From the NCBI GenBank assembly GCA_019348365.1, contig JAHWJO010000011.1:1-20577 (forward strand): a stretch of DNA of 20,577 bases, given 5' to 3'. The position numbers were made by a program, and so were the translations under genes. Source of the DNA: Armatimonadota bacterium. Its GTDB lineage: Bacteria; Armatimonadota; DTGP01; JAHWJO01. How positions within the stretch are numbered: the first letter of the stretch is position 1; every line of letters starts with the position of its first letter. Positions 14,291 through 20,577 of the stretch are shown here, piece after piece. A model generated the notes under the pieces. The model saw only the letters and a list, made by a program, of their open reading frames with translations, searched no databases and was not told where the DNA came from.

Positions 14291-15070
14291 TCAGACGGAC
14301 TGTTTGGTGGGGCGGATCTGCACGAGCGCCACGTCGCACCGCTTGGGTTGGGTCAGGCAGTACAGGATGCATTCGGCGAGGTCTTCCGTCTTCAGCATCT
14401 TCATCTCCTGCTCCTCCTTCTTCTCCTGCTCCTGCGGCGACATGTTATCCGCCGTCATGTCCGTGCCGACCAGTCCCGGCTCGACGAGGGTGACGCGGAT
14501 GCCGTCTTTGTTCAGCGTCTTCGCCAGGGAATCGGTGAACCCCCGAATGCCCGACTTTGTGGCGACGTAGATGTCGCTCCCCTCCCCCCGCGATTTCGCG
14601 CTGAGGGAGCCCACGTCCAGGATGTGACCGTCGCCTTTTTGCTTCATACGTTTCGCGGCTTCGTCGGCGCAGGCCATGTAGCCGGTCAGGTTCGCGCGGA
14701 CGAGGTACTCGTACTCCTCGTATCCTTTTTCCGTGATGCTGCCGCCGCCTTCCGCCGCGTTGTTGATGAGGATGTCCACCCCGCCGAGCTTCTCGTCGGC
14801 GGTCTGGAAGACGCGCTTCACGTCCTCGATATTGGCCTGGTCCGCCGTGAGGCCGTAGACCTCGCCCCCGGCGGCTTTGATCTCGTTGAGCGCATCGTTC
14901 AGCTCCGGCTCGTGCCGCCCGAAGATGAGAACCTTCGCGCCCTGGGAAGCGAGCAGCAGCGCGGTCGTGCGCCCGATCCCGGTGGTGCCGCCCGTGATCA
15001 CCACCGCCTTGCCGGAGACGCTCTCCGGCTGGTAGTCGTAACGGGCGGGCCGATTCTGTCCGTTCGCCAT
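14291..15070 (-). CDS. Classical short-chain dehydrogenase/reductase (SDR)
   Basis: A 259-residue cytosolic NAD(P)-dependent oxidoreductase. TGGTTGIG at residues 26-33 is the dinucleotide-binding motif, NNAA at 103-106 the structural motif, and Asn127, Ser155, Tyr168 and Lys172 (YVATK) form the catalytic tetrad, so it should be active. Arg52 after the second strand hints at NADP preference. The substrate cannot be read from sequence. PGLVGTDM after strand six is typical. A Lys/Glu-rich stretch (QEQEKKEEQEMK, about 213-224) replaces the usual substrate loop and is unusual. The minus-strand start CAT 15068-15070 has AAGGAGG (15076-15082) 5 bases upstream. It lies downstream of a sugar kinase on the same strand, with a large inverted repeat between. 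Confidence 0.92.
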   Translation of the reverse strand: MANGQNRPARYDYQPESVSGKAVVITGGTTGIGRTTALLLASQGAKVLIFGRHEPELNDALNEIKAAGGEVYGLTADQANIEDVKRVFQTADEKLGGVDILINNAAEGGGSITEKGYEEYEYLVRANLTGYMACADEAAKRMKQKGDGHILDVGSLSAKSRGEGSDIYVATKSGIRGFTDSLAKTLNKDGIRVTLVEPGLVGTDMTADNMSPQEQEKKEEQEMKMLKTEDLAECILYCLTQPKRCDVALVQIRPTKQSV

Positions 15071-15173
15071 GGAACCCTCCTTGCGAGAAAAATCTCAGAC
15101 GTGCCGATCAAACGTGCCGATAGGTTCGACTCGCATGGCTTTTCCCGCCCGTTGGAGGGGTTAAACAAGGCTT

Positions 15174-15214
15174 GGGGAGTTGGGAAATTGGGGAGTTGGG
15201 AAATTGGGGAGTTG
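15174..15214 (+). repeat. 2.5 copies of a G-rich 16-mer, G-quadruplex-type
   Basis: GGGGAGTTGGGAAATT at 15174-15189 is repeated at 15190-15205, followed by GGGGAGTTG to 15214. The G-runs 4-3-4-3-4 with loops of 4 and 5 meet the usual G3+N1-7 quadruplex pattern on the plus strand. The array abuts the 54-bp inverted repeat and lies about 100 bases upstream of the SDR start, on the template strand of that gene. Confidence 0.85.
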
Positions 15215-15268
15215 CCCCCTCACCCCCGCGCTTCGCGCTGGCCCTCTCCCTCAAGGGGAGAGGGAATC
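15215..15268 (+). repeat. Left arm of a perfect 54-bp inverted repeat
   Basis: Begins CCCCCTCACCCCCGCGCTTC and ends GGGGAGAGGGAATC. It is the exact reverse complement of 15407-15460. The arm has its own inner hairpin, CCCTCTCC-CTCAAG-GGAGAGGG (15242-15263). The sequence resembles dispersed REP-like elements of GC-rich bacteria. Confidence 0.95.
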
Positions 15269-15406
15269 AGAATGTACAACCTTTCAGCTTCGGACCTACT
15301 CTATCTGAGAGAGGTTGAGGGATCCGTACATGAATTCCTTTAGATCAGAATTTTTGATCTTTACTGTTCCGGTACAAGAACATTGAAGCCGAAGACTCTC
15401 TCGTCA

Positions 15407-15460
15407 GATTCCCTCTCCCCTTGAGGGAGAGGGCCAGCGCGAAGCGCGGGGGTGAGGGGG
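15407..15460 (-). repeat. Right arm of the perfect 54-bp inverted repeat
   Basis: Begins GATTCCCTCTCCCCTTGAGG and ends GGGGGTGAGGGGG, exact reverse complement of 15215-15268 with 138 bases between (15269-15406). In the minus-strand transcript the two arms would form a 54-bp stem just after the kinase stop codon. The spacer has a small AGATCA/TGATCT hairpin and no gene. Read in frame the arm gives PLTPALRAGPLPQGERE, a string known from spurious ORFs over such repeats. Confidence 0.95.
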
Positions 15461-15462
15461 AT

Positions 15463-15495
15463 TCCCCGACTCCCTAACTCCCCAACTCCCCAATT
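15463..15495 (-). repeat. G-rich repeat at the 3' end of the kinase gene
   Basis: On the minus strand GAAATTGGGGAGTTGGGG is followed by AGTTAGGGAGTCGGGG: four G-runs (4-4-3-4) with loops of 4, 5 and 4. It is a diverged copy, in inverted orientation, of the 16-mer at 15174. It includes the stop codon and encodes the last residues of the sugar kinase. Confidence 0.8.
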
Positions 15496-16802
15496 TCCGG
15501 TAGTTTCCCCAGCGCCTCCCCGACCGTGGCGGCATCCCCGACCCGCACCAGCGCATCGGCGGCGAGACCGACGGCGGTCGCGTCGGCGGCCTGCGCGGGG
15601 ACCTTCACCCGCCCGTACTCGCGCTGAAGAGCGTCGAGGAACGCCGCGTTGCGGGACCACCCCCCGATCACGGCGACCTCCTGCGGCGGTTCCAGGTCCA
15701 GCACGGACGCGGTGGCCCGGATGCGGTCCCGGCACCCGGCGGCAGTGGAGGCGATGTAGGCGGAGAGAATAACATCCATGTCCGTGCCGAACCGGTCCAT
15801 CAGAAGCCGGATGCCCTCCTCCTCGTCGGCGGGGAGGTCGGCCACGTCGAAGGTGGGGATCGCCTCGTCGTTCAGGCGGCGCTGAATCCGCGCCGAGACC
15901 TCCTCGAAGCCCATATTCTGCCGCTGCACGAGCGCCTTGTACGTGCGGCCCAGCATCCCGACGTTCGTGATGGCGGAGAGCGACGGCCCCGCCCCCTCGA
16001 ACGCGAATCCCGCCTCGTACGCGAGCGCCGATGCCCTGATCGCCTCCACCCGGCAGGCCGTCCCGATCCACGTCCCGGTCCAGACGACCCACGGCGCGGC
16101 GGAGTACCCGGCGTTGCGGGCGGGTACGCTGTCGTGGGTGACGGGGACGACGTACGCCCCCGCCTCGGTTCGCAGCACCTCCCCTTCCCCGAAAACCCTC
16201 CACGGCGCGACCTTCGCCGCCAGCCCCGGAAGGCCGATGACCTCCCCGCAGACCTGACGCCCCTCGTTCGCGAGACCCTGATCCTGGAGCATGACGGGGT
16301 CGTGTCCGCGCCGCCCCGAGAGCCGGAGCGTCATCCAGTCGGAGAGGGGGACGACCGCCTGGGCGTCGTTCAACACGCCGGGATGCCGCTCCTCATACGC
16401 GAGGAGCTGGGCGTAGGGCTGGAACGCCGCGACGTTGGCCCCGTTGGTGCGGCGGTAGATCTCCGGAGCCGGCATCGTCGCAGTCGCCCGCTCGATGAAC
16501 CCGCCGTCCATCACGCCCCGGTAGTGCTGGACCGGCGGCAGGGTGCCGGACTCCTCCGAAGGGAGAATGCAGAGGTCCGCGCCCGGCATGGCGAGGGCGA
16601 TCACATCCCCTTCCCCGGCGGCGCTTCGGAGTCGGTCGAGCTCGCCGGAGAGCCAGTCCATCGGCCAGTAGATCCCCTCTTTCGGGTTCCCGATCCAGGG
16701 GATCTCCTTCTGGTCCGTCACCCGGCCCCCCTGGTGCGAGAATTCCGCCACGGTGAGGCCGGTCGTCGCCCCGAACACGCCCACGATTACCCTGCGCTGC
16801 AT
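15474..16802 (-). CDS. Divergent FGGY-family carbohydrate kinase
   Basis: A 442-residue protein of the FGGY sugar kinase family, nearest by eye to the rhamnulokinase/fuculokinase branch. Supporting motifs are HYRGVMDG (93-100), THDS with Asp224 (catalytic region, compare THDT in rhamnulokinase), TGTW (242-245) and a C-terminal GGWSRNAAFLDAL (from 380) with ATAVGLAADAL, the usual ATP-side helix. Oddities: the first phosphate loop reads VGVFGATTG (7-15), Phe where the family has Asp in D-x-G-T, and the protein is about 40-60 residues shorter than usual. The product could be weakly active or a non-kinase relative. The start CAT 16800-16802 has GGAG 6 bases upstream; upstream in-frame ATGs add unrelated sequence. 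The C-terminal LPEIGELGS comes from an intergenic-type repeat. Confidence 0.82.
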   Translation of the reverse strand: MQRRVIVGVFGATTGLTVAEFSHQGGRVTDQKEIPWIGNPKEGIYWPMDWLSGELDRLRSAAGEGDVIALAMPGADLCILPSEESGTLPPVQHYRGVMDGGFIERATATMPAPEIYRRTNGANVAAFQPYAQLLAYEERHPGVLNDAQAVVPLSDWMTLRLSGRRGHDPVMLQDQGLANEGRQVCGEVIGLPGLAAKVAPWRVFGEGEVLRTEAGAYVVPVTHDSVPARNAGYSAAPWVVWTGTWIGTACRVEAIRASALAYEAGFAFEGAGPSLSAITNVGMLGRTYKALVQRQNMGFEEVSARIQRRLNDEAIPTFDVADLPADEEEGIRLLMDRFGTDMDVILSAYIASTAAGCRDRIRATASVLDLEPPQEVAVIGGWSRNAAFLDALQREYGRVKVPAQAADATAVGLAADALVRVGDAATVGEALGKLPEIGELGS

Positions 16803-17154
16803 CCCCTTCTCCTTCGTACCCGCGTTAAACGATGTTCCTTTGACAGAATCGAATTTCATCCCCCTATTACAGCCGGATTCCGTAATTCCTCCGAAGACCC
16901 TATCGAAGAGAACGGTGGGAGTGAACTCCTCCGCTTTGTGGCCTTCGGCCCAGTGTCGGCCTTCGCCGACACTACTGAAGCCAGGCATAGAAATATGGCT
17001 CAATTCATTTCCCATTTGGTATTACCTGAATCCGAGAAGATGAGAACGGATATCCGAATGAGATATGTCCGGGCCGCGTGAGTCAAGATGTTGCAAGCGA
17101 GAGAGGCACAGTGGTTATTTGCCCGGCGAATGAATTCGTGGCAATAACGGCACG

Positions 17155-17174
17155 AAGTCCCCCTAGGGGGACTT
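17155..17174. promoter_or_regulatory. Perfect 20-bp palindrome upstream of the beta-galactosidase
   Basis: AAGTCCCCCTAGGGGGACTT is perfectly self-complementary with no loop, so it looks more like a binding site for a dimeric protein than an RNA hairpin. It lies 121 bases before ATG 17296. Confidence 0.6.
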
Positions 17175-17238
17175 CCCCCGGCTTGATCTATTGAAAAGGT
17201 TGGGCCTGAATTTGGCGCAGGCCGACTTTGCGCCCTTG

Positions 17239-17265
17239 TTGCCCGCGACTTGAGTCGCCGGGCAA
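17239..17265 (+). promoter_or_regulatory. Hairpin or operator just before the beta-galactosidase ribosome site
   Basis: TTGCCCGCGACT (17239-17250) pairs with AGTCGCCGGGCAA (17253-17265), with one bulged base and a TG centre, followed by AAAAG. It ends 15 bases before the Shine-Dalgarno AAGGA (17281-17285). It may be an operator dyad, or a leader structure if transcription starts upstream. Confidence 0.5.
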
Positions 17266-17295
17266 AAAGTATCGATCCAGAAGGAAAAGAGACTC

Positions 17296-20200
17296 ATGGC
17301 GGACCCGACGCAACCCCCCCATCACGACTGGGAAGACCCTCACCTGCTGCACCGCAACCGGGAGCCGGCCCATGCCACGCTCGTCCCGTACCCGGATGCC
17401 GAGACCGCCCGGGCCGGGGAGCGCGGGGCCTCCCCGTTGTTCCGGCTCATGAACGGCCAGTGGCAGTTCCACTACGCGCCGAACCCGGACTCCGTCCCGG
17501 ACACCTTCATGTCCAGCGCATACGACGCGACCGAGTGGGACCTCCTCCCGGTGCCAGGCTGCTGGCAGATGCACGGCTACGGCGTTCCTAACTACTCGAA
17601 CGTCCGCTACCCGTACCCGGTGGACCCCCCGCGCGTGCCGCAGCAGAACCCGGTGGGGTGCTACCGCCGGACCTTCGCCCTCCCGCCGGAGTGGGAGGAG
17701 AAGGAGGTCTTCCTTACTTTCGAGGGGGTCAGCTCCGCCTTCTACGTCTGGATGAACGGGCAGCTCGTGGGGTACAGCCAGGGTAGCCACATCCCCAGCG
17801 ATTTCAACGTCACCCCTTACCTGCAATCCGGGCTCAACCTGATCGCGGTACAGGTGTTCCAGTGGTCGGACGGGAGCTACCTGGAGGACCAGGACTTCTG
17901 GCGGCTGAACGGGATCTTCCGGGACGTGCATCTCGCCGCCCGGCCCGCCGTCCATGTCTGCGATGTTCGCATCCGCACGCCTTTGGACGAGAATTACGAG
18001 AACGCGACGCTCGACCTCCGCGCCTTGGTCCGGAACGAATCGGGGGAACGACGTGAGGGGCTCATCGTGAGGGCAACCCTCCTCGATGCGGAAGGTCAAA
18101 CGGTGCTGGACGAGGAGATCGGGGAGGCGCTGGCCCTCGACGGCGGGGGGGAAACCGCGCGGGAAGCGCAGTTTGCCATATCGAATCCGATGAAGTGGTC
18201 CGCCGAGGAACCGAACCTGTACACCCTCCTCGTCTCCCTCCTCGATTCCGGCGGCGAGACGCTGGAGGTGCAGCGGTACCACGTTGGGTTCAAGCAGGTG
18301 GAGATCCGGGACGGCGTCTTCCTCCACAACGGCGCGCCGATCAAGCTCCAGGGCGTGAACCACCACGACACCCACCCCGACCTCGGCTGGGCGATGTCGC
18401 TCGAATCGATGGTCCGCGACGTGGAGCTGATGAAACAGCACAACGTCAACTGCGTCCGCACCGCGCACTACCCGCCCGACCCGAAGTTCCTCGACCTGTG
18501 CGACCGGTATGGCCTCTACGTCATCGACGAGGCGGATCTGGAGACCCACGGGTTCGGGGAGGTCGGCCACCTCAACCAGCTCGCCGAAGACCCCGACTGG
18601 CGCGCGGCGTATGTGGACCGCGCCGCGCGCATGGTCGAGCGGGACAAGAATCACCCTTCCATTATCATGTGGTCATTGGGGAATGAAGCGGGATACGGCC
18701 CGAACCACGACGCGATGGCCGAATGGATCCGGGAACACGATCCCACCCGTCCCATCCATTACGAGCAGGCGTTTGAAGCGCCGGTGGTGGACGTGGTGAG
18801 CAACATGTACGCCTCGGTGGAGAAGGTGCGGAACGAAGGCCAGCGGACCGACGACCCCCGGCCCTACTTCCTCTGCGAGTACGCCCACGCGATGGGGAAC
18901 GGCCCCGGCAGCCTCAAGGAGTACTGGGAAGCGTTCCGCTCCTCGCCCCGGAACCTCGGCGGGTGCGTGTGGGAGTGGGCCGACCACGGCATCCGGCAGG
19001 CTACCCCGGATGGGCGGGAGTTCTTCGCGTACGGCGGCGACTTCGGCGACGAGCCGAACGACGGCAACTTCTGCATCGACGGCCTCGTCTCGCCGGACCG
19101 CGTCCCCCACCCCGCGCTCATCGAGCTGAAGAAGCTTCAGGAGCCGGTCGTCGTGGAGGCGAGAGACCTCCAGAACGGCGAGGTGACGGTGCGGAACCGG
19201 TACGCCTTCTCCGACCTCTCGCATCTCTCGGTTGCGTGGAGCGTCGAGGCGGGCGGGGAGTCCCTTCAAAGCGGAACCTTGCCCCCGCTCGACACCCCCG
19301 CCGGGGGGGAGTCCACGGTGAAGATCCCCTACAGCCCTCCCCAGGGCAGACCGGGCACGGATGTCTGGCTGAACCTGAGCTTCATCCTCGCGGGGGAGAC
19401 GCTCTGGGCGTCGGCGGGGCACGAGGTCGCGTGGGCGCAGTTGAAGCTGCCGGTGGAGTCTCCCGCCGTCCCGGCGCTCCCCCTCCGGGCCATGCCCTCC
19501 CTGGCAGTGCTGGAATCGGAGGAGCGGATCACGGTTGTCGGGGAGTCGTTCCGGCTCGTGTTCGACCGGCGGCAGGGGCGGATCCGCGACTGGATCTACC
19601 AGGGCGCGCCGCTGATCGAATCGGGGCCGATCTTCAACGTCTGGCGCGCCCCGACCGACAACGATGTGCATATGGCCCGCGACTGGCGCAAGGCGGGCTA
19701 TAACCGCCTCCTCCACCGGGTGGACCGCGCGGAGCTCGTCTCCTCCGACGAGAAGGTGACGGTGATCGAGGCGGACCTGACGCTCTCCGCGTGGTCGCAG
19801 CGGCCCGCCTTCACGATCCGGGACCGATACACGATCTACGGCTCCGGGGATGTAGTGCTCGAAACGCAGGTCAGACCCCGGCAGGGCATTCCTAATCTCC
19901 CCCGGATCGGCCTTCAGATGACGCTGGCGGGGGGCTTCGACCGGTTCTCATGGTACGGCAACGGCCCCCACGAGAGCTACAGCGACCGCAAGGAGAGCGT
20001 GAAAGTCGGGGTCTACTCCGGCACGGTGATGGAGCAGTACCACCCCTACGTACGCCCGCAGGAGTACGGGAACAAGACGGAGGTTCGTTGGGCCGCCGTC
20101 ACGAACGCGCAGGGGCTGGGGCTGCTCGCGGTGGGGCAGCCGCTCCTCAACGCGAGCGTTCACCCATTCGCGCTGGAGAACCTGACCGGGGCCGATCACA

Positions 20201-20406
20201 CCTACGACCTGGTGAAGCACGACCCAACGTTCTTCTACCTCGATCACGCGCAGTGCGGCCTCGGAAGCCAGAGCTGCGGCCCCGGCCCCCTGCCCGACTA
20301 CCTCCTCCGCCCCGAAGAGACGGCGTTCACCGTTCGGCTTCGCCCCTTCGACTCCACGAACGAGTCGCCGTCCCGGCTGGCAGCACAGGCACCGGAGAAG
20401 GTCTAG
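17296..20406 (+). CDS. lacZ: LacZ-type beta-galactosidase, glycoside hydrolase family 2
   Basis: A 1036-residue enzyme expected to hydrolyse terminal beta-galactosides, with five-domain length matching E. coli LacZ (1023). The sugar-binding domain has NVRYPYPVDPPRVPQQNP and DGSYLEDQDFWRLNGIFRD. The TIM barrel has GVNHHDTHP, VIDEADLETHG (metal-binding region), acid/base Glu464 in WSLGNEAGYG and nucleophile Glu528 in FLCEYAHAMGN. The C-terminal domain has YGNGPHESYSDRK and PQEYGNKTEVRW. No signal peptide is seen, so it should be cytoplasmic and its substrate imported. The start has AAGGA at 17281-17285 with 10 bases to the ATG. It is divergent from the sugar kinase and probably co-regulated. 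Family and catalytic residues are secure; the natural substrate could be another beta-galactoside. Confidence 0.96.
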   Translation: MADPTQPPHHDWEDPHLLHRNREPAHATLVPYPDAETARAGERGASPLFRLMNGQWQFHYAPNPDSVPDTFMSSAYDATEWDLLPVPGCWQMHGYGVPNYSNVRYPYPVDPPRVPQQNPVGCYRRTFALPPEWEEKEVFLTFEGVSSAFYVWMNGQLVGYSQGSHIPSDFNVTPYLQSGLNLIAVQVFQWSDGSYLEDQDFWRLNGIFRDVHLAARPAVHVCDVRIRTPLDENYENATLDLRALVRNESGERREGLIVRATLLDAEGQTVLDEEIGEALALDGGGETAREAQFAISNPMKWSAEEPNLYTLLVSLLDSGGETLEVQRYHVGFKQVEIRDGVFLHNGAPIKLQGVNHHDTHPDLGWAMSLESMVRDVELMKQHNVNCVRTAHYPPDPKFLDLCDRYGLYVIDEADLETHGFGEVGHLNQLAEDPDWRAAYVDRAARMVERDKNHPSIIMWSLGNEAGYGPNHDAMAEWIREHDPTRPIHYEQAFEAPVVDVVSNMYASVEKVRNEGQRTDDPRPYFLCEYAHAMGNGPGSLKEYWEAFRSSPRNLGGCVWEWADHGIRQATPDGREFFAYGGDFGDEPNDGNFCIDGLVSPDRVPHPALIELKKLQEPVVVEARDLQNGEVTVRNRYAFSDLSHLSVAWSVEAGGESLQSGTLPPLDTPAGGESTVKIPYSPPQGRPGTDVWLNLSFILAGETLWASAGHEVAWAQLKLPVESPAVPALPLRAMPSLAVLESEERITVVGESFRLVFDRRQGRIRDWIYQGAPLIESGPIFNVWRAPTDNDVHMARDWRKAGYNRLLHRVDRAELVSSDEKVTVIEADLTLSAWSQRPAFTIRDRYTIYGSGDVVLETQVRPRQGIPNLPRIGLQMTLAGGFDRFSWYGNGPHESYSDRKESVKVGVYSGTVMEQYHPYVRPQEYGNKTEVRWAAVTNAQGLGLLAVGQPLLNASVHPFALENLTGADHTYDLVKHDPTFFYLDHAQCGLGSQSCGPGPLPDYLLRPEETAFTVRLRPFDSTNESPSRLAAQAPEKV

Positions 20407-20480
20407 TCCATCGACGAATAGGCCACGGAGCTTCGCTACGCTCGCTTCACGGAAACCCCCGGAAACCCCGGATCAACCCC

Positions 20481-20557
20481 TTTGAACCACGAAGGTCACA
20501 AAGGACACAAAGAAAAGACTCTAAGCAACCACAGATAAACACGGATACACACAGATA
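20481..20557. repeat. Dispersed intergenic repeats after the beta-galactosidase
   Basis: TTTGAACCACGAAGGTCACA at 20481, continuing to about 20515, and AACCACAGATAAACACGG at 20527, continuing to 20557, match short A-rich intergenic repeat types that I recall from several bacterial phyla. Each has an internal near-period of about 9-12 bases (ACAAAGGACACAAAG; ACAGATAAACACGGATACAC). They are AT-richer than the rest of the window and no gene is seen from 20407 to the end. Confidence 0.55.
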
Positions 20558-20577
20558 GGAATTGCGTACTCTTTCAT

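Larger units (their letters stand above)
16803..17295. promoter_or_regulatory. Divergent control region between kinase and beta-galactosidase
   Basis: These 493 bases separate two genes reading outward and must hold both promoters; no clear -35/-10 pair was found for either. Visible elements: hairpin AGTGTCGGC-CTTC-GCCGACACT (16952-16973) in the kinase leader, preceded by GGCC-TTC-GGCC (16940-16950); the 11-mer TTGCCCGGCGA at 17119-17129, its reverse complement at 17255-17265 and a one-base-deleted copy at 17239-17248; and a 20-bp palindrome at 17155. They are candidate operator sites for a sugar-responsive regulator not encoded in the window. Confidence 0.5.

Noticed and set aside
15120..15140. 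GGTTCGACTC resembling a tRNA T-loop
   Set aside because: The flanking bases do not form a T-stem and no acceptor or anticodon arm is present.
15361..16203. 280-residue Arg-rich minus-strand frame
   Set aside because: It is a shadow of the FGGY kinase in another frame, ending in repeat-derived PLTPALRAGPLPQGERE.
16840..16870. TTGACA / TATTAC promoter-like pair on the plus strand
   Set aside because: The spacer is 19 bases and the nearest plus-strand gene is over 400 bases away, so it is probably chance.

Overview
The window is high-GC bacterial DNA (by eye low to mid 60s per cent) from what looks like a free-living, polysaccharide-using diderm. A secreted PQQ-type propeller with a dockerin-like tail, a short DUF1559-like prepilin, a signal-peptide protein ending like an outer-membrane barrel, a membrane HD-GYP/GGDEF receptor, AprX-like subtilases with tryptophan-rich repeat tails and a LacZ-type GH2 enzyme are together most like Armatimonadota, with Planctomycetota-type relatives second. 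This placement is inference from gene content. No rRNA, tRNA, CRISPR array, transposase or phage gene was seen.

Layout. (1) 118-3980, + strand: a membrane-anchored coiled-coil/Ig-like protein, then a c-di-GMP receptor carrying both a degradation (HD-GYP) and a synthesis (GGDEF) module, closed by an intrinsic terminator. (2) 4238-6902, + strand: a structured leader, a secreted beta-propeller/dockerin protein whose stop codon lies in a 4 x 20 bp tandem array, two back-to-back hairpins, a type IV pilin-like protein and a terminator. (3) 7297-12951, + strand: three paralogous secreted subtilases, each ending in an 18-bp/6-residue repeat array of the W-x-D-S type. A 15-codon minigene with a near-ideal Shine-Dalgarno lies between the second and third. 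(4) 12952-13996: a dispersed GC-rich repeat, a strong terminator with no obvious gene in front of it, then a small predicted outer-membrane protein with a good sigma70-type promoter. (5) 14291-16802, - strand: an SDR oxidoreductase and a divergent FGGY sugar kinase, separated by a perfect 54-bp inverted repeat flanked by G-quadruplex-type G tracts. (6) 17296-20406, + strand: a LacZ-like beta-galactosidase divergent from the kinase across a 490-bp region with palindromes and a repeated 11-mer. The window ends in dispersed repeats.

How the parts may work together. The kinase, SDR and beta-galactosidase form a plausible sugar-utilisation neighbourhood with shared control between the divergent genes. 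The subtilase cluster looks like a lineage-specific expansion of exported proteases in which the repeat tail is the rapidly evolving part. It is the best candidate here for an undescribed system: three exported proteases with different versions of one hexapeptide and a tiny ORF ending in AVWVD. The envelope genes in parts 1, 2 and 4 suggest a surface- and signalling-rich lifestyle, but no direct functional link between the blocks can be shown from sequence alone.
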